From: an uncultured Caulobacteraceae bacterium
GTDB taxonomy: Bacteria; Pseudomonadota; Alphaproteobacteria; Caulobacterales; Caulobacteraceae
Direction of reading: 5' to 3'
Assembly: GCA_937138625.1 (NCBI GenBank)
Contig: CAKZPF010000004.1
Span: forward strand, 434,001 to 498,000
Length of the DNA: 64,000 nucleotides
A program made the translations under genes and the position numbers. Below, one piece after another: positions 1-8,605 of this stretch. Under the pieces are notes generated by a model. That model was not told the DNA's origin. It saw only the letters and a program-made list of their open reading frames with translations, and ran no database searches. The stretch's first letter is position 1. Every line of letters starts with the position of its first letter.

Positions 1-70
1 CTAAAGTTGCGCCACATTAAGGAGGTGGAAACTCGGTGTTTTTTAAGGGTTTCATGCCAATATTGCCTCC

Positions 71-1732
71 ATGAAAATGCCGCAACAGGCTGCATCATCC
101 GCCGATCAAGACGGCGTGCTGCGGGATGCCTTGCATCTCGCGGGCTATGCTGTGTTTGAATCCGACGACAGCGGTGTTTTGTTTTGGCAGCCCCAGACCT
201 GGACCTGCTTGGGCTTGCCTGAGGCGGAAATCGAGGCCCTTTCCACACAAACCGCCCTGCACGAAGCCATTGGCCCCCAGGCCCTGTTGCGCCAACGGAT
301 GATGGAAACCGCGCGAGCCCGTGGCAGCAGCTATCGTCTTGAATATCAGTTGACCCGGCCTAATGGCCAAAGCGTGTGGCTCGAGGAACGAGGCTGTTGG
401 CGCAAAGGGCCGAAGGCGCCGCGTCTTATGGCCGTGCTGCGTCCGATTTCTGAGCGCAAGCGCCGCGAAGCTCGCCTTGAATTTTTAACCTCGCACGACG
501 AGCTGACAGGCGTGTTCAACCGCACCCGTCTGCGCGAAGAATTGGAACACAAAATCGCCGAGTCCACCCGCTCCAAACGCCACTGGGTTTACATCTTGGC
601 CGGCATTGATGAATTGGGATTTGTAAATGCGGATTATGGCTTTGATGTCGCCGACCAGGTCATTGCCGGCGTGGCGCGGCGCTTGGGCCAAAACCTGGAT
701 GAAGATGCCTGTGTAGGCCGCGCCGCCGGCGCTAAGTTTGGCCTGGTGATGGGCTTGAACACCCCCCAGGATCTGAAAACAATCACCCAACATTTGATCG
801 CCATCGTCCGCGAGCCCGTGATTGACACCTCGGCCGGCCCCGTGGCCACCAGCATTTCCATTGGTGCCGTCTGGCTGTCCGAGGACCGGCCGACCTCGGA
901 AGCCACCATGGCCGCCGCCGAAAGCGCCTTGGAAAGCGCTCGTCAAAACGGGCGCGGCAGTTTTGAACTCGCCACCGATGAGGTCGGCAAACAAGGTCGC
1001 CGTCGCCGCAATGCCTCCTTGGCCGAGGGGCTGGTCTGTGCCCTAAACGAGGGGCGCATTCACCTGGCTTATCAACCCATTGTCGACGCCCACACCCGCA
1101 AAGTGCGCCACTATGAAGCCCTGATCCGTATGGAAGACGAGGCAGGCGAGATCCGCCCGGCCGGTGAATTTATCGAAGCCGCCGAAGCCCTGGGCCTGAT
1201 TCACCTCTTGGACGTGCGTGCCTTGGAAATCGCCCTCAAGCAGCTTGAGGCCCGACCCGATATCCATTTGGCCGTCAATGTTTCGGCGGCGTCTGTTCAA
1301 GACGTGCAAACGGCTGACCCGTACCTAAGCCTGATCGAAACGCGGCCGGATCTCGCTAAACGCTTAATTGTCGAGCTGACAGAGACCAGTCTCGCCACCG
1401 ATCGCAAACGCACCGCTGATTTTGTACGTCGCCTCCGCACAGCAGGCGCCCGCTTTTCCATTGATGATTTTGGTGCTGGCTACACCTCGTTCCAGAACCT
1501 ATTGGCCTTTGACGTTGACCAAGTGAAAATCGATGGTGAATTCATCAAGGACTTCAGCCAGAACCCGCAAAATCAAACCTTTGTGCGCACCTTGGTGGAT
1601 TTGGCGAAAAACTTCCGCCTCGAGACGGTGGGCGAATGGGTGGACACCGAAGAAGACGCACAAGCCCTCCGAGACTTGGGTCTTGATGCGCTACAAGGGT
1701 TTTATTTAGGCAAGCCTGATCTCAAGCTATAG
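71..1732 (+). CDS. Degenerate GGDEF / intact EAL protein, probable c-di-GMP phosphodiesterase
   Basis: Predicted to hydrolyse cyclic di-GMP. The 553-residue protein has a PAS-like N-terminus (about residues 15-130), a GGDEF domain (about 135-300) and an EAL domain (about 310-553). The GGDEF signature is degenerate, reading AGAKF near residues 219-223, so cyclase activity is unlikely. The EAL domain keeps YEALIRM near 348, an ELTE motif, the DDFGAG loop near 465, the KIDGEF lysine and QGFYLGKP at the end, so hydrolysis is plausible. There is no transmembrane segment, so it is probably cytosolic. The start at 71 is the first ATG after an in-frame stop; no clear Shine-Dalgarno (SD) site precedes it. 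The target process is unknown; motility or pilus control is a guess. Confidence 0.88.
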   Translation: MKMPQQAASSADQDGVLRDALHLAGYAVFESDDSGVLFWQPQTWTCLGLPEAEIEALSTQTALHEAIGPQALLRQRMMETARARGSSYRLEYQLTRPNGQSVWLEERGCWRKGPKAPRLMAVLRPISERKRREARLEFLTSHDELTGVFNRTRLREELEHKIAESTRSKRHWVYILAGIDELGFVNADYGFDVADQVIAGVARRLGQNLDEDACVGRAAGAKFGLVMGLNTPQDLKTITQHLIAIVREPVIDTSAGPVATSISIGAVWLSEDRPTSEATMAAAESALESARQNGRGSFELATDEVGKQGRRRRNASLAEGLVCALNEGRIHLAYQPIVDAHTRKVRHYEALIRMEDEAGEIRPAGEFIEAAEALGLIHLLDVRALEIALKQLEARPDIHLAVNVSAASVQDVQTADPYLSLIETRPDLAKRLIVELTETSLATDRKRTADFVRRLRTAGARFSIDDFGAGYTSFQNLLAFDVDQVKIDGEFIKDFSQNPQNQTFVRTLVDLAKNFRLETVGEWVDTEEDAQALRDLGLDALQGFYLGKPDLKL

Positions 1733-1747
1733 GGGGTCACAGTCGCC

Positions 1748-2410
1748 CTAGGGCTTTTGCCCTTGTTGACTGTTTTTCATCCGTGTCACCTCCGCCTGCA
1801 AATCCGAAAGCTGTGCTTGCAGAGTTTGTAAGTCACTGCCCGCAGACGCTTCTGGTGATGGCGCCTGAGATGATGACGTTTGAGATGAGGCCTCGGTGGT
1901 TTGCGTTTGGGGTTTGGCGCTAGGCGCAAACGGATTGAAAGCGGTCATGGCCTGATTAAAGAGTGCCATGTTGGCTTCGACTTGCTGTTCAAACATTTTC
2001 ATAGGCGTGTGGCTTTGGGCCGCCTTTTGCCACTGTTGGGCCCAGGCCTCTTGGTTTTGGGTAAAATTCGTCAAAGCGGCCTGCAAATAATCCGGCACCA
2101 TGATTTGCATCTGATGCCCGTAAAATTGGATCAGCTGCCGCAAGACCTCGGTGGACAGTAGGTTTTGCCCTGTTTTGGCTTCTTGCTCGAAAATAATCTG
2201 GGTCAGAACACCCCGGGTCAGGTCCTCGCCGGTTTTGGCATCTTCCACACGAAACTCGAGACCGTCACGCACCATTTCGGCCAGGTCCTCCAAGGTCACA
2301 TAACGACTTTGGGCCGTATTATAAAGACGGCGATTGGCGTATTTTTTGATGATGATCACATCATCGGATGCGCCGGTGCCGGATGCGGTGTGACCTTGGG
2401 TGCGGTCCAT
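1748..2410 (-). CDS. phaR: Polyhydroxyalkanoate synthesis repressor PhaR
   Basis: DNA- and PHA-binding regulator that represses granule genes until polymer accumulates. The N-terminal domain (about residues 18-80) has the family signature around KKYANRRLYNT and YVTLEDLAEMV. It is followed by the PHB-accumulation regulatory region and a Gln/Ser-rich tail ending in a short coiled-coil-like stretch. The length of 220 residues is normal for the alphaproteobacterial family. A GGAG motif lies about 8 nt before the ATG. It is divergent from phaB across 168 bp, the usual arrangement for PhaR controlling PHA genes. Confidence 0.92.
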   Translation of the reverse strand: MDRTQGHTASGTGASDDVIIIKKYANRRLYNTAQSRYVTLEDLAEMVRDGLEFRVEDAKTGEDLTRGVLTQIIFEQEAKTGQNLLSTEVLRQLIQFYGHQMQIMVPDYLQAALTNFTQNQEAWAQQWQKAAQSHTPMKMFEQQVEANMALFNQAMTAFNPFAPSAKPQTQTTEASSQTSSSQAPSPEASAGSDLQTLQAQLSDLQAEVTRMKNSQQGQKP

Positions 2411-2578
2411 GTAAGGCTCCGTGAGGCGTTAAGTTGGCGGTTTTGTGCGCTGCACTTTGGCATATGCCCCGACAAAAAGTCCAGAGATTACGCCTGTAAC
2501 GCGATTTATATGGACTCCTGATTTTTGATTCGGCATGGTGCCCCCTTCACCAAAAAAAACCATAATCAGGAGAAGAAA

Positions 2579-3307
2579 ATGACAGGAGGTCGTGTCGCCA
2601 TCATCACCGGAGGGACCCGCGGAATCGGGGCTGCGGTGGCCATGCGTTTGCAAGTGATGGGGTATCAAGTCGCTGCCAATTACGTCAGCAACGATGAAAA
2701 GGCCCGGTCCTTTTCCGAAAGCACCGGGGTCTCTACCTATAAGTGGGATGTCTCGAGTTTCGAAGAATGCCAACTGGCGGTGGCGCAAATCACCGAAGAG
2801 CTCGGCCCCGTTGACATTCTGGTCAACAACGCCGGCATCACCCGTGACATGACCATGCGCAATATGACCCGCGAAGCCTGGGACGAGGTGATGCACACCA
2901 ATCTGGGTGGCTGCTTCAATATGTGTAAGGTCCTGTGGGACAGCATGCTGGAGCGTCGCTTTGGCCGCATCGTCAACATTGGCTCGATCAATGGTCAAAT
3001 GGGGCAATACGGTCAGGTCAACTACGCCGCCGCCAAGTCCGGCATTCATGGCTTCACCAAGGCCTTGGCCCAAGAAGGCGCTGGCCGCAACATCACGGTG
3101 AACGCCATTGCCCCTGGGTATGTGGACACCGACATGGTGGCCTCGGTGCCTGGTCATGTTTTGGAAAAAATCGTCGCCCGCATTCCTGTCGGGCGCTTGG
3201 GCAAGGCCGAAGAGATCGCCCGCGGTGTGCAGTTCCTGATTGCTGATGATGCGGGTTTTGTCACGGGCTCGACCATTTCCATCAATGGCGGCCAGCACAT
3301 GTATTAA
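2579..3307 (+). CDS. phaB: Acetoacetyl-CoA reductase (SDR family)
   Basis: NADPH-dependent reduction of acetoacetyl-CoA to (R)-3-hydroxybutyryl-CoA, the second step of PHB synthesis. The 242-residue protein is a classical short-chain dehydrogenase: TGGTRGIG cofactor loop near residue 10, NNAG in the middle, a catalytic Ser in NIGSING, and YAAAKSG with the catalytic Tyr/Lys. I chose ATG 2579 because AGGAG sits 6-7 nt upstream and the protein then begins at the Rossmann fold; an in-frame start at 2525 would add 18 unconserved residues. Divergent from phaR and followed by a strong terminator, so it is probably a single-gene transcript controlled by PhaR. FabG is the main alternative, but the context favours PhaB. 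Confidence 0.9.
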   Translation: MTGGRVAIITGGTRGIGAAVAMRLQVMGYQVAANYVSNDEKARSFSESTGVSTYKWDVSSFEECQLAVAQITEELGPVDILVNNAGITRDMTMRNMTREAWDEVMHTNLGGCFNMCKVLWDSMLERRFGRIVNIGSINGQMGQYGQVNYAAAKSGIHGFTKALAQEGAGRNITVNAIAPGYVDTDMVASVPGHVLEKIVARIPVGRLGKAEEIARGVQFLIADDAGFVTGSTISINGGQHMY

Positions 3308-3321
3308 ACGACCAACGACAC

Positions 3322-3362
3322 AAAAAAAGCGCCTCTCTGAGTTTTCAGGGGGCGCTTTTTTT
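3322..3362. terminator. Bidirectional intrinsic terminator after phaB
   Basis: A-run, GCGCC arm (3329-3333), inner CTGA/TCAG stem, GGCGC arm and T-run (3355-3362). The symmetric A and T runs allow it to serve phaB (+) and the small gene at 3379-3672 (-). Confidence 0.85.
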
Positions 3363-3378
3363 ATGTCAATTGAAACGA

Positions 3379-3672
3379 CTAATCGATGCGGTTCAATTCT
3401 TCCATGGGATCAGAATACGGATCGACCTCCTTGCATATATCGCACTCTGGCGCTGGGCCATCCTTCTCTTCAAGCTTTGGTGTATTCAATCCTGCCACAC
3501 CACGAACAACCAGCTGAGCATCAGGGGACATATCCTCCCATTCTCGGGCCTTGGTTTCATGCTGTTGGGCAACCCCCACCATGCCGGCAAAGGCATCATG
3601 TTGGGGAACTGCAGTACCTTCATTATCGTGAATCTGCACAGACATATCTGTATTGGCATTTGGCAACGTCAT
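3379..3672 (-). CDS. Small acidic protein of unknown function
   Basis: I do not recognise this 97-residue protein. It is acidic, contains no predicted membrane segment or signal peptide, and has a CDIC pair near the C-terminus (about residue 77) that could bind a metal. A GGAG motif lies about 8 nt upstream of the ATG on the minus strand, and the reading frame ends just before the bidirectional terminator at 3322-3362, which supports it as a real gene. The overlapping plus-strand frames have no ribosome-binding site and read like chance frames. Confidence 0.5.
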   Translation of the reverse strand: MTLPNANTDMSVQIHDNEGTAVPQHDAFAGMVGVAQQHETKAREWEDMSPDAQLVVRGVAGLNTPKLEEKDGPAPECDICKEVDPYSDPMEELNRID

Positions 3673-3770
3673 TGAAAATCTCCATAATCAAAATCAATAA
3701 AAATGCTAAAATAGCCACTTCAACCTACAGAAAAGGCTGGTTTTTGTAAATTGAATTTTATACGACACCG

Positions 3771-4976
3771 TTAACGCTTCACGATGGCCTGCTGCGTGAC
3801 CTCATCCAAAAACCCATCGGGCGACAGACCGTTTTGAGCCTGAAAGGCGCGGATGGCCCCTTGGGTTTGCGGCCCGATTTTGCCATCCACCGCCCCGTCC
3901 AAATGCCCTTGATCCTTCAGGGCTTGCTGCACCGCCTTGACGGTCTCGAGGGGCCATTTCACATCCACCCAGTCTCGGGACAGGTCCGCCCCACCCGACA
4001 AGCGATTGGCCAGATGCCCAACAGCCAAGGCATAGGCGGTTGAGTTGTTATAGCGCTTAATCACGTCGAAATTGGCAAAGGTCACAAAGGCCGGGCCTCG
4101 TCGCCCCGTGGGCAATAAGATTTCCGTGTTCAGGGTCAAATGATGGGGCTGCCAGCCCTTGCCATCGGTACGCCGCACGCCTTGGGACACCCAATGACTC
4201 AGCGGCTGTTGACGGCCATCAGTTTGGCCAAGGGCAAAGCCATGGGGCAACCGCACCTCAACCAGCCAGGGCTGATGGGGCTGCCAATCATGTTCGTCCA
4301 AATAATGCGCCGTCGAAGCCCAGGCATCCGAAACCATAAACAGATCGACGCGTCCGTCGCGGTTGCCATCACGGCCATATCGTGCTGCTGATGTCGGCAT
4401 AAATTGCGTCAGCCCAAACGCCCCAGCCCAAGAGCCGCGCAAGCCTGGCTGCACGTCGCCGGCCTCCATCATCCGCAGCACGGTGATCAGCTCGCCCTCG
4501 GCCCAGGCGCGGCGACGGCCATCATGGGCCAGGGTGGCCAAGGCCCGCACCACATCCGTGTTGCCGGTGATGGCGCCATATGCGGTCTCGATGCCATAAA
4601 TGGCCAGGACCACCTCGGCATCCACACCATAGCTCTGTTCAATACGGCGCAATAAACTGGGATATTGCCCTTTGATGTTCAGCCCCTTGACCACGCGCTC
4701 AGGCGTTACGGCACCGCGCACATAGGCGCCGGGACTTTTATAAAATTCAGGCTGCCGACGGTCGAGCTCGAGGATCTGCGCGTTGGGTGTGACATCTGCC
4801 AGCTGAGCTTGGACGAAACGGGCCTCAAGTCCTGCAGCGGCCGCCTTGTCTACAAAGCTTTTCCGCCAATCCTCAAAGGTTTCAGCCTGGGCCTGACTGC
4901 CCCCGCTAATCACCCCCACCATCAAAACCAAAAACATTGTCAGGGTGCGAACACGGGGCAAACGCAAACGGGTCAT
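3771..4976 (-). CDS. Lytic murein transglycosylase (MltB-like) with peptidoglycan-binding domain
   Basis: Cleaves the MurNAc-GlcNAc bond of peptidoglycan to give 1,6-anhydro ends, in the periplasm. A signal peptide ends near AQA (about residue 31). The SLT_2/MltB catalytic domain follows with the catalytic Glu in GIETAYG near residue 130 and the GAFGLTQFMP segment. The C-terminal 60 residues form a PG_binding_1 domain (KAVQQALKDQGHLDG...AIRAFQ). I prefer ATG 4976 because GGAG lies 8-9 nt upstream; ATG 4991 has no SD site. At about 401 residues it has the usual length of the soluble alphaproteobacterial MltB-like family. No lipobox, so probably not a lipoprotein. Confidence 0.9.
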   Translation of the reverse strand: MTRLRLPRVRTLTMFLVLMVGVISGGSQAQAETFEDWRKSFVDKAAAAGLEARFVQAQLADVTPNAQILELDRRQPEFYKSPGAYVRGAVTPERVVKGLNIKGQYPSLLRRIEQSYGVDAEVVLAIYGIETAYGAITGNTDVVRALATLAHDGRRRAWAEGELITVLRMMEAGDVQPGLRGSWAGAFGLTQFMPTSAARYGRDGNRDGRVDLFMVSDAWASTAHYLDEHDWQPHQPWLVEVRLPHGFALGQTDGRQQPLSHWVSQGVRRTDGKGWQPHHLTLNTEILLPTGRRGPAFVTFANFDVIKRYNNSTAYALAVGHLANRLSGGADLSRDWVDVKWPLETVKAVQQALKDQGHLDGAVDGKIGPQTQGAIRAFQAQNGLSPDGFLDEVTQQAIVKR

Positions 4977-5216
4977 CGGCAGGATCTCCATCTGGGGGGT
5001 TTTGCATTGTCTTTACATAGCCGCCCGCACATGAACAGGCCATTATGATCGGCATGCCCCCATCAGAACGCCCCCAATATCACCGTCTTGTGTTTTTCAT
5101 ATCTGGGATTGACCTTAGGCGGTCTTCAAGATATGGTCCGCGCCCTTGAAGGATGAAGACGGCGAAGGCCCCGGTGCCGCCCCGTACAGCTGACACAGAG
5201 ATCGTGGATATTCGTT

Positions 5217-5342
5217 ATGAAAGTCAAAAGCTCGCTCAAATCTTTGAAGTCCCGTCACCGCGACTGCCGTGTCGTGCGTCGTAAGGGGCGTCTGTATGTC
5301 ATCAACAAAACAGACCCACGCTTCAAAGCCAAACAAGGCTAA
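5217..5342 (+). CDS. rpmJ: Ribosomal protein bL36
   Basis: Smallest protein of the 50S subunit, 41 residues. The translation begins [17 protein letters not shown] and ends PRFKAKQG, the pattern of the bL36 form common in Proteobacteria outside the spc operon. Only one of the zinc-ligand cysteines (in RHRDC) is present, so this is the zinc-free C- type. The next gene starts inside this one (5296), so expression may be linked. Confidence 0.95.
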   Translation: MKVKSSLKSLKSRHRDCRVVRRKGRLYVINKTDPRFKAKQG

Positions 5343-5946
5343 GGGCCACCGTATCAAATCCCAACTGCTGGGCGGGCTTATGGCCCTGTTCAGTGGTTTC
5401 TGTTTGGGTTTGGCGGCCACCACCCTGCATTCTGATACCAAACCGGCCGTGTTTACGCCGGCCCAACAGGGGCGCTTGATCGACCTGTTTCGGGCTCTGC
5501 GGGCGGTGCCCACAGCACAGCATGCGTTTATTCTTGAACACCTGATCTGGCAGGAATGGCAGCGCACCCCCCTGCCCCTGATCCCCGAGTTGATGAGCCA
5601 AGCGGCCATGGCCCAGAGCCTCGAGGATAGCCAAGGGGCTCTTAAGGCCTATGGCGAAATCATTGCTCTCGATCCCCACTATATCCCCGCTTATGACCAA
5701 CGCGCGGCCTTGCGCTACCGACAGCGCAACACCGTAGGCGCCCTCGAGGACATTGAGGCCTGTTTGCGGCTTGACCCTCGGCATTTTGGCGCTTGGGTGG
5801 GCTTGGGCGCCATTTTCGAGGACCTAGAGCTCTATGAAGCGGCCGAAAAGGCCTATAATCAAGCGCTGAAATATCATCCACATTTGAAATTGGCCAAGGA
5901 TGGCCTGCGCCGCACTCAGCGCCATTTGCATGGCCCCGTGGCCTAG
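5296..5946 (+). CDS. Membrane-anchored TPR protein
   Basis: About 216 residues. A basic N-terminus ([10 protein letters not shown]) is followed by one hydrophobic segment (about residues 28-46, [18 protein letters not shown]) and then three tetratricopeptide repeats (about 110-205, with [26 protein letters not shown] and [13 protein letters not shown]). The topology suggests a periplasmic or inner-membrane scaffold. ATG 5296 is chosen because AGGGG lies about 8 nt upstream; it overlaps rpmJ by 47 bp in another frame. A later ATG at 5380 would leave a bare signal peptide. The partner is unknown. Confidence 0.7.
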   Translation: MSSTKQTHASKPNKAKGHRIKSQLLGGLMALFSGFCLGLAATTLHSDTKPAVFTPAQQGRLIDLFRALRAVPTAQHAFILEHLIWQEWQRTPLPLIPELMSQAAMAQSLEDSQGALKAYGEIIALDPHYIPAYDQRAALRYRQRNTVGALEDIEACLRLDPRHFGAWVGLGAIFEDLELYEAAEKAYNQALKYHPHLKLAKDGLRRTQRHLHGPVA

Positions 5947-6037
5947 CGTCTCTTGATCGTGGAACGGTGTGCAATCGGGGCTTGCGCTCATGTCCCCCAT
6001 TCCGTAGTTCATAACCCAACACCACAGGAGACACACC

Positions 6038-6316
6038 ATGGACGCCAACACACCAACCGACACCCCCGCCGAAGACGTCAATCTGGGCACCGCCGCCCAA
6101 GGCCAGTTGAAAAGCTTGATTGCCCGTATCGAGCGCCTGGAAGAAGACAAGGCCGCCGTCGCTCAAGACATCAAAGAGGTCTATGCCGAAGCCAAATCCA
6201 TGGGCTTTGAGACCAAAATTTTGCGCAAAGTCATCAGCATCCGCAAAAAAGACAGCCACGAACGCGCCGAAGAAGAGGCCCTGCTGGATCTATATCTGAG
6301 TGCGGTGGAAAGCTAA
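6038..6316 (+). CDS. gapR: GapR, DUF2312 nucleoid-associated protein
   Basis: DNA-binding protein of the DUF2312 family. In Caulobacter GapR binds overtwisted, AT-rich DNA ahead of replication and transcription and stimulates type II topoisomerases. The 92-residue protein shows the family core: a coiled coil starting [18 protein letters not shown], then [14 protein letters not shown] and [11 protein letters not shown]. The first 20 residues are an unconserved acidic extension. AGGAG lies upstream of ATG 6038. Transcribed with the conserved small gene at 6358. Confidence 0.93.
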   Translation: MDANTPTDTPAEDVNLGTAAQGQLKSLIARIERLEEDKAAVAQDIKEVYAEAKSMGFETKILRKVISIRKKDSHERAEEEALLDLYLSAVES

Positions 6317-6357
6317 CCATGCTTGCGGCCTAAGATAAGCCATGGCATCTTGGGACT

Positions 6358-6735
6358 ATGGCGCACGACCACCCGTCAGATGATCATCCGTCACCCAAAG
6401 GACCGTCCACCGATCCGAAACTGACCAAGCGGGCGTTGCGGGCCGTGGCCCGTGCGCGCAAAAAGGCTCAGATGCGGGGGGAAACGCTCAGCGACTGGGA
6501 AGAAGACTTCCTCAGCTCGGTCGAAGAGCGGCTCAACATATACGGCAAGGCCTTTGCCGACCCTGATAAGGGAGCCATGTGTGCGCCCTTGTCCTTGCGA
6601 CAAGGTCTGAAACTTAAGGAAATTTCTGGCACCAAGAAGCCCGATGCCCGACGGGAAAAGGCCCAAGACAAGCCAAAACCGCGAAAAATGTGGCGCACAC
6701 GCACGCCGTTGAAACGCTCTGCGTTCAAATCCTGA
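6358..6735 (+). CDS. Conserved basic protein of unknown function
   Basis: A 125-residue protein with charged, probably disordered ends and a central block (about residues 40-95) containing LSDWEEDFLSSVEERL, YGKAFADPDKG and LSLRQGLKLKEI. From memory, similar blocks occur in uncharacterised alphaproteobacterial proteins. The C-terminus is rich in Lys/Arg, which would suit nucleic-acid binding, but this is only a suggestion. No membrane segment. The start has no convincing SD site; the gene ends 2 bp before the convergent response-regulator gene. Confidence 0.7.
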   Translation: MAHDHPSDDHPSPKGPSTDPKLTKRALRAVARARKKAQMRGETLSDWEEDFLSSVEERLNIYGKAFADPDKGAMCAPLSLRQGLKLKEISGTKKPDARREKAQDKPKPRKMWRTRTPLKRSAFKS

Positions 6736-6736
6736 G

Positions 6737-8404
6737 TCATGATGAGACCCCCCGTTGTTCCGATCCTGTTGTGTTTTCGTCCTCGGGCTCGTCATTGGCC
6801 GCGAGTTTGACATCCAGGCCCTGTTCCCGGACCTTGCGATACAAAGTTGAACGCCCAATCCCCAAACGCCGGGCCACTTCCGACATGTGACCGGCATAGG
6901 TTTCGATGGCGAATTGAATCAAATCGCGCTCGATGTCCTCCAGGGTGCGCATATGCCCGGTGCCATCCAAAATGTTCACGGGCGCGTCCAAGGCCAAGTC
7001 TTGCTCTTGGCTGATTGTGTCATGGCTGACCTCAGCGATGGCCTGAACAGCCGGCGCCAAGTCTTCACTGTCTTCGGGCCGCGCCACGGGATCCGGGCGC
7101 TGGTCATCAGTATCTTCATTGGCGTTATGGGGCGCAGGCCCCTTCGCCGATAAGCCTTGCGACCCCGACACCGGCGCATCGGTGCTGCGCGCGGCGGGCG
7201 CATAAGCAAAGGCTGATGGAATTTTGCCTGCCAAAGCCGGGAAGTCTTCCAGGCTCAGCTCTTCGCTATCCGCCAGCACCACACCGCGGTAAATGGTGTT
7301 TTCCAGCTGGCGCACATTGCCCGGCCAGTCATGTTGGCGCAGGACCATCATGGCCTCGGGCGTCACGCCTTGGATGCGTTTGCCCTCTTCGGCGTTAAAG
7401 CGTTGAATGAAATGATCCACCAAAGCGGGGATGTCATCCTTACGGGCGCGCAGGGGTGGCACCTCGATGGGGAAGACATTTAGACGGTAAAACAGATCTT
7501 CGCGGAACTCGTCGCGCTCGACCAAGCGGGCCAAGTCTTTGTTGGTGGCGGCGATCAGGCGCACATTGATCTTCACGGGCTTTTTCGCGCCCACGGGATC
7601 CACTTCGCCCTCTTGCAACACGCGCAGCAATTTCACCTGCACGGCGGGGGGCAGCTCGCCCACCTCATCCAGGAACAATGTGCCGCCATCGGCTTCTTGA
7701 AACTTACCAATGTGCTTGTCGACGGCGCCGGTGAAAGCGCCCTTTTCGTGACCGAACAGAATGCTTTCCACCAAGTTTTCAGGAATAGCGCCACAGTTCA
7801 CCGCCACAAACGGCTTGCCGGCGCGGTCGGACACCCCTTGAATGGCGCGAGCGATGACCTCTTTACCGACACCGCTTTCCCCCAAAATCAGGATGGGGAT
7901 GTTGGATTTTGCCGCGCGCTCGGCCAGACGCACCACAGGGCGCATCGCAGGCGCCGAGGCGATCATATCTTTGAATGTCAGCTGACCACTGACGGTACGC
8001 TTCAGGCGCTTGACCTCGCCGGTCAAGGCCTGCAGCTGCATGGCGTTTTTAATCGAAACGGCAATGCGCTCGGGCGAAGCTGGTTTGACGAAGAAATCGC
8101 AGGCACCGGCTTGCATCGCCCCCACAACCGTGTCGATTCCGCCCGAAGCCGTCAGCACGATCACCGGGGTCTCGATGCCTTTTTTGCGCATCTCGACAAT
8201 GGTTTCTTGGCCGCTCAGGCCTGGCATGGTCAGGTCCATGATCACGCACGAAATGCTGGCCCCGTCTGGTCCCGTCAGGGTTTCGAGGGCTTTTTCACCG
8301 CAATCGGCTTGCATCGATTTGAAATTTTGACGTTCAATCACCGCTTGCAACAACCGGCGTTGCGTCGGGTCATCATCCACAATCAGGATGGTCTTAGAAG
8401 CCAT
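6737..8404 (-). CDS. Sigma-54-dependent response regulator (NtrC family)
   Basis: Phosphorylation-controlled activator of RpoN-dependent promoters. Domains: receiver (residues 4-120; phospho-acceptor Asp57 in VIMDLTMPG, Lys107 in FFVKPAS), AAA+ domain (about 145-390; Walker A GESGVGKE at 175-182 and the sigma-54 contact motif GAFTGA at 222-227), a long Ala/Pro/Asp-rich linker (about 410-490), and a Fis-type helix-turn-helix (about 505-545, GHMSEVARRLGIGRSTLYRKV). ATG 8404 is used because a GGTGGG site lies upstream and the protein then starts at the receiver; a longer frame to 8479 is unconserved. No histidine kinase gene is adjacent, so it is an orphan here. Its sigma factor, rpoN, is at 43865-45364. 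The linker is longer than in NtrC or NtrX. Confidence 0.9.
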   Translation of the reverse strand: MASKTILIVDDDPTQRRLLQAVIERQNFKSMQADCGEKALETLTGPDGASISCVIMDLTMPGLSGQETIVEMRKKGIETPVIVLTASGGIDTVVGAMQAGACDFFVKPASPERIAVSIKNAMQLQALTGEVKRLKRTVSGQLTFKDMIASAPAMRPVVRLAERAAKSNIPILILGESGVGKEVIARAIQGVSDRAGKPFVAVNCGAIPENLVESILFGHEKGAFTGAVDKHIGKFQEADGGTLFLDEVGELPPAVQVKLLRVLQEGEVDPVGAKKPVKINVRLIAATNKDLARLVERDEFREDLFYRLNVFPIEVPPLRARKDDIPALVDHFIQRFNAEEGKRIQGVTPEAMMVLRQHDWPGNVRQLENTIYRGVVLADSEELSLEDFPALAGKIPSAFAYAPAARSTDAPVSGSQGLSAKGPAPHNANEDTDDQRPDPVARPEDSEDLAPAVQAIAEVSHDTISQEQDLALDAPVNILDGTGHMRTLEDIERDLIQFAIETYAGHMSEVARRLGIGRSTLYRKVREQGLDVKLAANDEPEDENTTGSEQRGVSS

Positions 8405-8547
8405 ATTGTACCCACCATCTATTGGTTTTGCAGATCTTTTGTCTGCTGATGACCCATGATGGCACAGTCCTGTAAACACCGACTTAAACCTAAGCGGATA
8501 AAGTGCCCTTCAACAAAAAACATGTAAAAGGTCGACATCGGCTGTGA

Positions 8548-8575
8548 TTGGTCAAGACCCCTCACGCCCTATATA
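8548..8575 (+). promoter_or_regulatory. Candidate sigma-70 promoter of glmS
   Basis: TTGGTC (8548-8553), 16-bp spacer, TATATA (8570-8575), giving a start near 8582 and a short leader with CGGAG before the glmS ATG at 8606. No glmS ribozyme-like sequence fits in this leader. Confidence 0.4.
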
Positions 8576-8605
8576 TAAAGTCGCTGAACAAGACGGAGCA
8601 CGCCT

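Noticed and set aside
3240-3749. Plus-strand frame after phaB
   Set aside because: It crosses the phaB stop region and the terminator and lacks a start signal.
8480-8605. glmS ribozyme or riboswitch upstream of glmS
   Set aside because: The leader after the candidate promoter is only about 25 nt and has no such structure.
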